DNA of 64,000 nucleotides from VAXT01 sp963827725 (GTDB lineage: Bacteria > Actinomycetota > Thermoleophilia > Gaiellales > Gaiellaceae): contig CAWHBM010000001.1 of NCBI GenBank assembly GCA_963827725.1, positions 1,054,001 through 1,118,000 on the forward strand, read 5' to 3'. Position 1 is the stretch's first letter. Each line of letters begins with the position of its first letter. The notes beneath the pieces are model-generated. The model had not been told where the DNA came from. It searched no databases and saw nothing but the letters and a program-made list of their open reading frames with translations. Shown here one piece after another: positions 51,597 to 59,017 of the stretch. A program made the translations under genes and the position numbers.

Positions 51597-52716
51597 AGAA
51601 CTCGACGTAGTCGACGTACTCGGTGATCGTCGGAGCATCGCCGCAGACCGGGCACTTCGGGTCGCGTCGCACGGCGACCTCGTCGAAGCTGGCGGCGAGC
51701 GCGTCGTAGAGAAGAAGGCGGCCGATCAGCGGCTCACCGATCCCGAGCACGAGCTTGAGCGTCTCGGCGCCCTGGATCGAGCCGATCACGCCCGGCAGCA
51801 CACCGAGGACGCCGCCCTCGGCGCAGCTCGGCGCGAGCTCGGGCGGAGGCGGCTCCGGGAAGAGGCACCGATAGCAGGGCCCGGTTCCAGGCTTGAAAAC
51901 GGTCACCTGCCCCTCGAAGCGGAAGATCGAGCCGTGGACGACGGGCACGCCGTGCCAGACCGACGCGTCGTTCAGCAAGTACCGGGTTGGAAAGTTGTCG
52001 GCGCCGTCGACGACGACGTCCCAGCCCTCTTCGAGGATGCCGTCGACGTTGTCGGGCGTGAGCCGCTCTCCGTACGGGCTGACCTCGACGTCCGGGTTTA
52101 GGCCCCGCAGGCGCCGGGAGGCAGACTCGACCTTCGGCTCCCCGAGCGCCGCGGTCGAATGGAGCACCTGGCGCTGGAGGTTCGATTCGTCCACGACGTC
52201 GTCGTCAACGATTCCGAGTCGCCCGATCCCCGCCGCTGCCAGGTAGAGCGCGGCCGGCGAGCCCAGTCCTCCTGCACCGACGAGAAGCACCTGCGCGTCG
52301 AGCAGGCGTCTTTGACCTTGCACGCCGATCTCGGGGATCAGGACGTGGCGGCTGTAGCGCACCTGCTGGCTCTCGTCGAGCCCGTCGGGAAGCTCCATTG
52401 GCAGGCCGGCCTTGCCCCACGCGTCGATGCCGCCCGCGAGCGAGACGACGGCGTCGTAGCCCTGTTCGCTGAAAGCCTTGGCAGCCCGGAGCGAGCGGTT
52501 GCCATGTGCGCAGTAGAGGACGATCGAGCGCTCTCGGTAAGGCCCGAGCTTCTCGCCGAGGTCCCCCATTGGGATGTGCACCGAGTCGGCGATCCGACCC
52601 TGCTCCAGCTCCCAGGCCTCGCGGATGTCGATCAGAACGGGCCCGTCCTCGGTCCCGAGGAGCTCGTGCGCCTGCGCGGCGTCGATCTCCAGGACAACCT
52701 CGCGGTCACTCGCCAT
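51580..52716 (-). CDS. ThiF/MoeB-type adenylyltransferase with N-terminal rhodanese domain
   Basis: 378 residues from ATG 52716, 6 bases after TATCCT. Residues about 10-105 are rhodanese: VLIDIREAWELEQGRI and the catalytic Cys loop IVLYCAHGNRSLRAAKAF. Residues about 120-378 are an E1-like domain: VLLVGAGGLGSPAALYLAAA (ATP-binding), DESNLQRQVLHSTAALGEPK, VVVDGADNFPTRYLLNDAS, with zinc Cys in CYRCLFP and CPVCGD. This is the reverse of MoeZ/UBA4, where rhodanese is C-terminal. It should activate a ThiS/MoaD/CysO-like carrier. Confidence 0.88.
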   Translation of the reverse strand: MASDREVVLEIDAAQAHELLGTEDGPVLIDIREAWELEQGRIADSVHIPMGDLGEKLGPYRERSIVLYCAHGNRSLRAAKAFSEQGYDAVVSLAGGIDAWGKAGLPMELPDGLDESQQVRYSRHVLIPEIGVQGQRRLLDAQVLLVGAGGLGSPAALYLAAAGIGRLGIVDDDVVDESNLQRQVLHSTAALGEPKVESASRRLRGLNPDVEVSPYGERLTPDNVDGILEEGWDVVVDGADNFPTRYLLNDASVWHGVPVVHGSIFRFEGQVTVFKPGTGPCYRCLFPEPPPPELAPSCAEGGVLGVLPGVIGSIQGAETLKLVLGIGEPLIGRLLLYDALAASFDEVAVRRDPKCPVCGDAPTITEYVDYVEFCDRSG

Positions 52717-52737
52717 GCTCCAAGGATAATCGGGGCT

Positions 52738-52901
52738 AGTGTCCCGTCCGGTAATGCCGCCGAGCTCCTGGGTCGCGAGCACCAAGCCAGAGGCCGCACT
52801 CGTCCGCGGCCAAGGCTCGCAGCCTTGGCAAGGACGAGGGTGGGCTCTGGCGCCGCGTGATCGCGGGCCAGGGGCCGGCATGCATTGCCGGATGGGGCAC
52901 T
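52738..52901. repeat. 164-bp imperfect palindromic element
   Basis: The two ends AGTGTCCCGTCCGGTAATGC and GCATTGCCGGATGGGGCACT are inverted repeats, and pairing continues inwards through CTGGGTCGCGA/TCGCGGGCCAG and CCAGAGGCC/GGGCTCTGG to a central stem CCAAGGCT-CGC-AGCCTTGG. About 65 of 80 possible base pairs form. It fills the region between the rhodanese-ThiF promoter and the TPR gene, ending 1 base before that ATG. It looks like a non-autonomous mobile repeat or a structured RNA. Confidence 0.75.
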
Positions 52902-52902
52902 C

Positions 52903-53892
52903 ATGAGCCCTCGTGCCCGCGTGATCGTCTTCGCCGCAATCGCTGTGGCACTTGCCGTCGGAGGCACGGTTGCGCTGGCCGTGGTCACCGCGAGTCACAA
53001 AGGGAGCGGGGAGCTGGTGGAGCAGCCCCTCACCGGAAAGCCGCCGCTCGTTCTCGACCTCGGTGTGCGCGTCGATTCGGAGGCACGCGCGCTCCGGCGG
53101 GCCGAGCGCCTCTACTCGCAGACGCGACATGAAGCCGCCGGCCGGATCTTCGCGCGCTACGACTCGCCGGCGGCGCAGATCGGCGCCGCGTTCGCCTCCT
53201 GGCCGGGAACGAGCCTGGCGAAGCTCGAGCGCATGGCCCTCGAGCGCCGGCGCGATTCGCTCGTGCTCCTCCACCTTGGCTTCGCCAATCTCTGGGCGGG
53301 TCGCCGAGAGGAGGCGACCACGGCTTTTCAGGAGGCTGCCCAGGCCCAGCCCGATTCCCCTTCGGCGCAGCGGGCAGACACCGCCCTGCATCCGAACTTC
53401 CCGCCGGGCCAGCCGTTCTTCGTTCCGAGCTTCTCTCCCCCGGCGTCATTGCGCGCCCTCTCTTCGCCCGACCAGCTTGCGGCGCTCGCACGGGATGCAC
53501 GACGACCCGACGCCCGCGCGAAGCTCCTCTACGGGCTCGCGCTGCAGCGGCTCGGCCACCGGGTCTCGGCGAAACGAGAGTACGACGCGGCCGCGAAGCT
53601 CGCGCCGAAGGACCCGGAGCCGCTCGTTGCAGCCGCGGTCTCACGCTTCGACAAGAGTAGGCCGGCGGAGGCCTTCTCCCGCCTCGGGCCGCTCACGAAA
53701 CGCTTCCCGAAGGCGGCGACCGTCCGCTTTCATCTCGGACTGCTTCTCCTCTGGCTGGCCCAATCGCAGCCCGGCTCGGTCGAGGAGGGAAAGCGCCAGC
53801 TTCGCCTTGCCAGGGCACAGGAGCCAGGCTCTTCCCTCGCGCGGGAAGCAGACAAGCTCCTGACCGGTCTAGAGGACGTACAGACCGGATAG
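52903..53892 (+). CDS. Membrane-anchored TPR-like protein
   Basis: 329 residues. One N-terminal transmembrane helix (VIVFAAIAVALAVGGTVALA) and an outer part with TPR-like helices such as LVLLHLGFANLWAGRREEAT and RAKLLYGLALQRLGHRVSAK. The ATG lies directly after the palindromic element, and no -10 or SD is visible, so the start is uncertain; ATG 52885 is in frame but inside the element. Function unknown. Confidence 0.6.
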   Translation: MSPRARVIVFAAIAVALAVGGTVALAVVTASHKGSGELVEQPLTGKPPLVLDLGVRVDSEARALRRAERLYSQTRHEAAGRIFARYDSPAAQIGAAFASWPGTSLAKLERMALERRRDSLVLLHLGFANLWAGRREEATTAFQEAAQAQPDSPSAQRADTALHPNFPPGQPFFVPSFSPPASLRALSSPDQLAALARDARRPDARAKLLYGLALQRLGHRVSAKREYDAAAKLAPKDPEPLVAAAVSRFDKSRPAEAFSRLGPLTKRFPKAATVRFHLGLLLLWLAQSQPGSVEEGKRQLRLARAQEPGSSLAREADKLLTGLEDVQTG

Positions 53893-53902
53893 GACTTATG
53901 GA

Positions 53903-53922
53903 CCGCAAGATGGGTCTTGCGG
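53903..53922. terminator. Hairpin upstream of rpoD
   Basis: CCGCAAGA pairs perfectly with TCTTGCGG around a TGGG loop. It lacks a U tract; it may end the TPR transcript or be a regulatory site. Confidence 0.4.
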
Positions 53923-53982
53923 CCTATAGACGGATACTGACCATGTTTGGAAGACTGCCGCAGCCAGACGAACCGCCACACG

Positions 53983-54011
53983 TTGACGAATTCGCTGCGC
54001 GCCACTACGGT
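53983..54011 (+). promoter_or_regulatory. Promoter of the principal sigma factor gene
   Basis: TTGACG (53983-53988) and TACGGT (54006-54011) are exactly 17 bases apart. The TTG start codon follows with GGGAGGGGG in between, so this transcript has a short leader with an SD. Confidence 0.65.
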
Positions 54012-54033
54012 GGGAACCGGGAGGGGGATCCGA

Positions 54034-55119
54034 TTGAGTGAAGGGGAGCAAGTCGTAGTGCGTGCTGGGACGCAGGGGACCGTCCTCGAGGCAGAGGAAG
54101 CATGGGATCTTTTGCAGGCAGGCCGTCAGGCGGGGAAGCTCACGGCCGAAGAGATCACGATCACGCTGGACGAGCTGTCATTCGACACGGCGCAGATCGA
54201 CGAGTTCTACTCGATGCTCGAGGAGTTGCACATCGAGGTCGTCCCGACCGCGGAAGAGGTTGAGGAGGAGCCGCTCGACCTCGACGCGCCCGACGTGTCG
54301 ACCGATGCGCTCCAGCTGTTCCTGAAGGACATCGGCAAGGTCGACCTTTTGACCGCGCCGCAGGAGATCGAGCTGGCGAAGCGCATCGAGCGCGGGGACC
54401 ATCTTGCGAAGCAGGAGATGGTCGAGGCGAATCTTCGTCTCGTCGTCTCGATTGCAAAGCGGTACCGCAACCAGGGGCTGCCGTTTCTGGATCTGATCCA
54501 GGAAGGGACGATCGGCCTCGTGCGCGCTGCCGAGAAGTTCGACTACCGCAAGGGGTTCAAGTTCTCGACGTACGCGACGTGGTGGATTCGCCAGGCAGTC
54601 GCACGTGCTCTCGCCGACAAGTCGCGGACGATTCGCATGCCCGTGCACGTCGTCGAGAAGCTGAACAAGATCGTGCGCTCGGAGCGAAAGCTGCGCGGCG
54701 AGCTCGGCCGGGAGCCGACCGCCATCGAGATCGGGCGCGACCTCGACCTGAGCGGCGACGAGGTCGAGCAGATCCGGCGCAGCTCGCAGATGCCGGTGTC
54801 GCTCGAGAAGCCCGTCGGGGATGACGAAGAGTCCGAGTTCGGGCACTTCCTCACCGACGAGCTGGCGCCGCTTCCCGAGGAATCGGCCGACCAGGCGCTT
54901 CGCCGGGACACGCTCAAGCAGATTCTTTGCTCGCTCTCGCCACGGGAGCAGCGGATCCTCGAGCTTCGCTACGGGCTCGACGGGGAGCAGCCACGAACCC
55001 TCGACGAGGTCGGACGCGCCTTCAACGTTACGCGGGAGCGGATCCGCCAGATCGAGAATCAGTGCTTGAAGAAGCTTCGCGCGCTGGCCGACTGCCAGAA
55101 GCTCCGCGAAGTCGCGTAA
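54034..55119 (+). CDS. rpoD: Principal RNA polymerase sigma factor (RpoD/SigA)
   Basis: 361 residues from TTG 54034 (MSEGEQVVVRAGTQG). Region 1.1/1.2 begins with VLEAEEAWDLLQAGRQAG; region 2 has LRLVVSIAKRYRNQGLPFLD and GFKFSTYATWWIRQAVARAL; region 4 has LSPREQRILELRYGLDGEQP and DEVGRAFNVTRERIRQIENQ. This is the group 1/2 sigma-70 architecture with the RTLDEVG...RERIRQIE helix-turn-helix. I see no second such gene here, so it is probably the housekeeping sigma factor. Upstream ATG 53947 would extend it into the promoter and is rejected. Confidence 0.9.
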   Translation: MSEGEQVVVRAGTQGTVLEAEEAWDLLQAGRQAGKLTAEEITITLDELSFDTAQIDEFYSMLEELHIEVVPTAEEVEEEPLDLDAPDVSTDALQLFLKDIGKVDLLTAPQEIELAKRIERGDHLAKQEMVEANLRLVVSIAKRYRNQGLPFLDLIQEGTIGLVRAAEKFDYRKGFKFSTYATWWIRQAVARALADKSRTIRMPVHVVEKLNKIVRSERKLRGELGREPTAIEIGRDLDLSGDEVEQIRRSSQMPVSLEKPVGDDEESEFGHFLTDELAPLPEESADQALRRDTLKQILCSLSPREQRILELRYGLDGEQPRTLDEVGRAFNVTRERIRQIENQCLKKLRALADCQKLREVA

Positions 55120-55137
55120 GACCTAGACTCCGCCGCC

Positions 55138-56472
55138 ATGGCGGAGCCGCCCGCAGACTGGATGGAGGAGCTCTTCGAGCTCCTCCGCATCCCTAGTGTC
55201 AGTGCCGATCGTGCTCACGCGGAGGATGTCGAGCGGGCCGCCGAGTGGGTGAGGGACTTCATCGTCGCGGCCGGCGGAGAGGCCGAGCTTCAGAAGACCG
55301 TGAACCACCCGCTCGTGATCGGCGAGCTCCGGGCATCGGAGAATCCCGACGCCGCGCCGACCGTCATCGCCTACGGGCATTTCGACGTCCAGCCGCCGGA
55401 TCCGCTCGAAGGATGGGAAAGCCCGCCGTTCGAGCCCACGATCCGTGACGGCTGGCTCTATGCGCGCGGCGTCGCCGACGACAAGGGGCAGCTCTACCTC
55501 TTGCTCAAGGCCGCGGCGCTCCTCGCAGCCGAGGGTGCCCTCCCGGTGAACGTGAGGTTCACGTGTGACGGCGAGGAGGAGAGCGGCGGCCACTCGATCG
55601 TCCACTTCCTGGAGTCCGACGAGCGAGGGGGAGACGCTTGCGTGATCTTCGATGGGCACATGCTCAAGCCCGGCGTTCCGATCTTCGAGATCGCGACGCG
55701 CGGAATCGCGTTCTTCCACGTGCGAGTGCGAACCGGCGAGCGCGATCTGCACTCCGGGATCTTCGGCGGGGCGGCGCTCAACGCGACACACGCGCTGATG
55801 CAGGTCCTCGGCGCCGTCTTGCCACGTGACGGGCTCGTTCCAGAGCCCCTTCGCGCCGGAATGATCAGGCCGAGCGACGAGGAGATCGCAAGCTGGGACG
55901 AGCTCGACCCGGGCGCCGAGGTCCTCGCAGCACAGGGCGCGCGGCCGGCCGACTCGGGCGCATCAGAGGAGCTCTACCTGCGAACCTGGGTCGAGCCTGC
56001 GGTCGACGTGCACGGGCTCTCGGGCGGCTCTCCGGGCTTGCAGAAGACCGTCCTCCCGGTCGTCGCGGAGGCAAACGTCTCCATCCGCCTCGTCCCGGGT
56101 CAGGACGACAAGGCGATCGCGGCCGAGATGGAGCGGTTGATGCGCGAAGCCGCTCCCGAAGGTGCGGATGTCGAGATCGAGCTCCTGGCGAGCGCTCCCG
56201 CGGCGCTCGTGCCGCCCGAGGACCCGGCGATCCGCCTCGGGCAGGACGCCTTCGAGCGGGTGATCGGCGCGCGTCCGCTACTGCTGCGGGTCGGCGGGTC
56301 GCTGCCGGTGATGTCGGCGTTGGAGGAGAAGGGCGTCCCGACGATCCTCACCGGCTTCGACCTTCCCGAGGGCAACATCCACTCGCCGAACGAGCGCTTC
56401 CGCGTCGAGCACATCGCGCTTGGCGTGGAGGCCGCGAAAGAGCTCTACAAATCGCTCGCCAAGCTGCGATAG
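55138..56472 (+). CDS. M20 family dipeptidase/carboxypeptidase
   Basis: 444 residues. Metal ligands are visible in VIAYGHFDVQP, YARGVADDKGQLYLLLKAA and FTCDGEEESGGHSIVHFLES; the lid domain begins near ARTGERDLHSGIFGGAALNA-like text (RVRTGERDLHSGIFGGAAL). VRVGGS-type SLPVMSALEEKGVPTILTGF is near the end. It resembles CPG2/dipeptidase proteins. ATG 55138 follows TAGACT by 8 bases. No partner genes. Confidence 0.88.
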   Translation: MAEPPADWMEELFELLRIPSVSADRAHAEDVERAAEWVRDFIVAAGGEAELQKTVNHPLVIGELRASENPDAAPTVIAYGHFDVQPPDPLEGWESPPFEPTIRDGWLYARGVADDKGQLYLLLKAAALLAAEGALPVNVRFTCDGEEESGGHSIVHFLESDERGGDACVIFDGHMLKPGVPIFEIATRGIAFFHVRVRTGERDLHSGIFGGAALNATHALMQVLGAVLPRDGLVPEPLRAGMIRPSDEEIASWDELDPGAEVLAAQGARPADSGASEELYLRTWVEPAVDVHGLSGGSPGLQKTVLPVVAEANVSIRLVPGQDDKAIAAEMERLMREAAPEGADVEIELLASAPAALVPPEDPAIRLGQDAFERVIGARPLLLRVGGSLPVMSALEEKGVPTILTGFDLPEGNIHSPNERFRVEHIALGVEAAKELYKSLAKLR

Positions 56473-56503
56473 TCCGCCGTTCACCTAAGCGAAGGGGGTC
56501 CAG

Positions 56504-56683
56504 ATGACGCGCGTTCTACATTGCGCCGACGCAGGCTTCGAGTGTGACGAGACGCTGGAGGGCGAGACCGACGACGAGGTGATGTCGAAGGCGGCCGAGC
56601 ACGCTCGAGAAGTGCACGGGGTGACCGAGATCGACGAGGAGACCGGCCAAAAGTTCCGCTCGCTGATCCACGAAGCCCACTAA
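56504..56683 (+). CDS. DUF1059 small metal-binding-like protein (59 aa)
   Basis: MTRVLHCADAGFECDETLEG followed by DDEVMSKAAEHAREVHGVTE and FRSLIHEAH. The two Cys (residues 7 and 14) and His residues match DUF1059, predicted to bind metal. AAGGGGG lies 6 bases upstream of the ATG. It is 31 bases after the peptidase gene and may be cotranscribed. Confidence 0.8.
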   Translation: MTRVLHCADAGFECDETLEGETDDEVMSKAAEHAREVHGVTEIDEETGQKFRSLIHEAH

Positions 56684-56698
56684 CGCCGAAGCCTTACC

Positions 56699-56740
56699 AG
56701 GGACTGTCCCTGTAACAGGTCCGTAACAGGGACTGTCCCT
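56699..56740. repeat. Paired AGGGACTGTCCCT repeats
   Basis: AGGGACTGTCCCT (palindromic around one base) occurs at 56699-56711 and 56728-56740, with GTAACAGGTCC between. The phrase GTAACAGGGACTGTCCCT is a type of dispersed repeat I recall from unrelated bacterial genomes. It separates two convergent genes and may act as terminator. Confidence 0.65.
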
Positions 56741-56755
56741 ATTAAGGGCCGTTGG

Positions 56756-58297
56756 CTAGCTCCACGGGGGCGGGTTATGTACCCAGCGGCCGCCGAGCAT
56801 GGTCGCTACGACCTGAATGTCCCGTAGTTCTTCGGCCGGGATGGCGAGAGGGTCTCGATCGAGCACCACCAGATCGGCGAGGTAGCCGGGGACGAGCTTG
56901 CCGCGGCGCCGCTCTTCGCCTGCGAGCCAGGCGGGCGCGAGGATCGTCGCCTCGAGCGCCTGCTCGGCGGTGACCGCCTGCTCGGGGTGCCACGGCTCGC
57001 GCTCGTCGAGCGTGCGCAGAACACCGGCGCAGATGCCGGCCAGGGGATCCAGCTCCTCGATCGGCGCGTCGGAGCCGTTTGCGAGCACCGCTCCGGAATC
57101 GACGAGTGAGCGATAGGCGTAAGCGCCGTCGGTCTTGCCGGCCCAGAACCGCTCCGCGAGGTCGCGATCCGACGGTGCATGGCTGAACTGGACGGATGCG
57201 GCGACGCCGAGCTCCGCAAACCGGGGGATCTCTTCCTCGGCCAGGAGCTGCGCGTGCTCGATCCGCTGCCGCAGCCCCAGCGGCGCCCATTCGTCGCGGG
57301 TCTCTTCGAACGCGTCGAGCGCTTCGCGGTTGGCGAGGTCGCCGATTGCGTGAACGGCGACCGGCCAGCCGGCGCGCGCCGCAGAGCGGACGATCTCGGC
57401 AAGCTCCTCCCGCCCCGTGATCTTGACGCCCGACCCGTCCAGCAGCCGTGCCGTCTCGGAGCCGAGCGTCCCGTCCATGAACACCTTCAGGTAGCCGATG
57501 CGCAGGAGATCGTCGCCGATCCCGGCGCGGAACCCGAGCTCCTCGAGGCGACCGATGTGGTCATACGGCAGCGACTGCCAGACGCGGAGGGTGAGAGCCT
57601 CTTCGCCGGCGAGGCGCTGCCAGAAACGCGGTGCGCCAAGCCACCCGTCCTTGTCGTGGACGGCCGTCACGCCGCGCGCGGCGACGATCTTCAGCCCTTC
57701 GCGCATGGCGTCGACGAACTCGTCGTCCGGCGCGCTGAGGTAGCGATCGCGGAAGTACCAGGCCGACTCCTCCCTGAGGACTCCCGTCGGCTCGCCTTGC
57801 TCGTCGCGCTCAACGACCCCGCCTTCCACCTCGAGGTCGCCGTCGGCTGCGGCAAGCGCGGCCGAGCTCAGCCAGAGCGAGTGGTAGTCGCGAGCCATGA
57901 GGGCGACGGGAAGATCGCCGGTGAGCTCGTCGAGCGCTTGCCGAGTCGGCTCGATCGCGGGCGACCAGTCGCCGCTTCGCCAGCCACGACCACGCAGCCA
58001 GTGTCCGGGCGGAAGCGTTTCGGCCGCCTCGCGCACTCGCGCGAGAGCCTCGTCGAGTGAGCTCGTCCCCTCGAGCCGCACTTCACGCTGCGCGAGCGCC
58101 CAAGTCGGAAAGTGGACGTGCGCGTCGCTGAGCCCCGGCAGGACGCAACGGCCACCGAGGTCGACGCGGTCGGGAGAAGGGAGCGCGGTCTCATGCGTTC
58201 CGACCCCGCCCGCTATTCGATCGCCTGCGATCGCAAGCGCGAGCGCGACCGGCATCGCGGGCTCCATCGTTCGGATGACTCCCTTTTCGAGGATCAC
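56756..58297 (-). CDS. Amidohydrolase family protein (YtcJ-like)
   Basis: 513 residues. CVLPGLSDAHVHFPTWALAQ carries the HxH metal motif; VTAVHDKDGWLGAPRFWQRL, KVFMDGTLGSETARLLDGSG, AVHAIGDLANREALDAFEET and IEHAQLLAEEEIPRFAELG follow the YtcJ pattern, and VLANGSDAPIEELDPLAGI the final Asp. GTG 58297 starts 7 bases after TAGATT; the promoter is shared with the divergent VOC gene. Substrate unknown; such proteins hydrolyse amides or deaminate. Confidence 0.85.
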   Translation of the reverse strand: MILEKGVIRTMEPAMPVALALAIAGDRIAGGVGTHETALPSPDRVDLGGRCVLPGLSDAHVHFPTWALAQREVRLEGTSSLDEALARVREAAETLPPGHWLRGRGWRSGDWSPAIEPTRQALDELTGDLPVALMARDYHSLWLSSAALAAADGDLEVEGGVVERDEQGEPTGVLREESAWYFRDRYLSAPDDEFVDAMREGLKIVAARGVTAVHDKDGWLGAPRFWQRLAGEEALTLRVWQSLPYDHIGRLEELGFRAGIGDDLLRIGYLKVFMDGTLGSETARLLDGSGVKITGREELAEIVRSAARAGWPVAVHAIGDLANREALDAFEETRDEWAPLGLRQRIEHAQLLAEEEIPRFAELGVAASVQFSHAPSDRDLAERFWAGKTDGAYAYRSLVDSGAVLANGSDAPIEELDPLAGICAGVLRTLDEREPWHPEQAVTAEQALEATILAPAWLAGEERRRGKLVPGYLADLVVLDRDPLAIPAEELRDIQVVATMLGGRWVHNPPPWS

Positions 58298-58314
58298 CCG
58301 GCAGAATCTAGTTT

Positions 58315-58668
58315 GTGATCGACCACGTAACCATCCGCGTCACCAACTTCGAGGCCTCGAAGGCCTTCTACAACTGCGTTCTCGCGCCTCTTGGCCTCGA
58401 GCCCTACGAGGATGAGGCGATGCCGGGTGCCGAGTGGGGCGACTTCTCGATTGCCGCAGACGACCAGCCCGTCGCACAGAACGTCCACATCGCGTTCCCG
58501 GCAAGCAGCAGAGAAGAGGTCGATGCCTTTCACCGTGCGGCCATGGACGCGGGGTATCGCGACAACGGCCCACCCGGAGAGCGGCCGATCTACCACAAGG
58601 GCTACTACGGGGCGTTCGTCCTCGACCCCGACGGCAACAACGTGGAAGCCGTCTTCCACGACCGATGA
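58315..58668 (+). CDS. VOC (glyoxalase/bleomycin resistance) family protein
   Basis: 117 residues. IDHVTIRVTNFEASKAFYNC, then NVHIAFPASSREEVDAFHRA and AFVLDPDGNNVEAVFH, the typical two betaalphabeta modules with metal-ligand positions His, Glu. It starts at GTG 58315, only 17 bp from the start of the divergent amidohydrolase gene. Substrate unknown. Confidence 0.85.
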   Translation: MIDHVTIRVTNFEASKAFYNCVLAPLGLEPYEDEAMPGAEWGDFSIAADDQPVAQNVHIAFPASSREEVDAFHRAAMDAGYRDNGPPGERPIYHKGYYGAFVLDPDGNNVEAVFHDR

Positions 58669-58844
58669 TCGAGGTAACCACTGAGGAGTACGCCGAGCTC
58701 GTATCGCGCCTCACCGCGTTGCGGCTGCTTGCGGAGGAGCTGAGCATGGCCTTCGACGACCCAAAGGCCGGGCAAGGCGCGCTCGACGTACTGGCGTCGA
58801 TCGACCGCATGCTCGCGATTCTCCGAGCGGCCGCGGTCGAGTAG
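58665..58844 (+). CDS. Small helical protein (59 aa)
   Basis: MIEVTTEEYAELVSRLTALR then LLAEELSMAFDDPKAGQGAL then DVLASIDRMLAILRAAAVE. All-helical, no known domain. The ATG overlaps the VOC stop (ATGA), so it is translated with it. Its TAG stop forms the left border of the MITE-like element, so part of the original C-terminus may have been lost to insertion. Confidence 0.55.
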   Translation: MIEVTTEEYAELVSRLTALRLLAEELSMAFDDPKAGQGALDVLASIDRMLAILRAAAVE

Positions 58845-59007
58845 GAGGGTTCGGCGAGACATGGCTGAGCCGCCGGGCCGCGCTGCTCGCCCCGAGAGCG
58901 GCGTCCTCAGTCGCACCCAGGCTGACTAGCCTGGGCACTCCCTGCGTCCTTGTCTCGGAACGACCATCGCACCCCGGCGACGAGCAATGTCCCGCCGAAC
59001 CCTCCTA
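58842..59007. repeat. 166-bp MITE-like element with TA flanks
   Basis: Terminal inverted repeats of 21 bases, TAGGAGGGTTCGGCGAGACAT and its complement form ATGTCCCGCCGAACCCTCCTA with one mismatch (here given with their flanking TA), surround about 124 bases with a central 8-bp stem CCCAGGCT-GACT-AGCCTGGG; the arms pair along most of their length. TA at both ends fits target-site duplication of IS630/mariner-type elements. No protein is encoded. Confidence 0.72.
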
Positions 59008-59017
59008 GAATCCCGTT

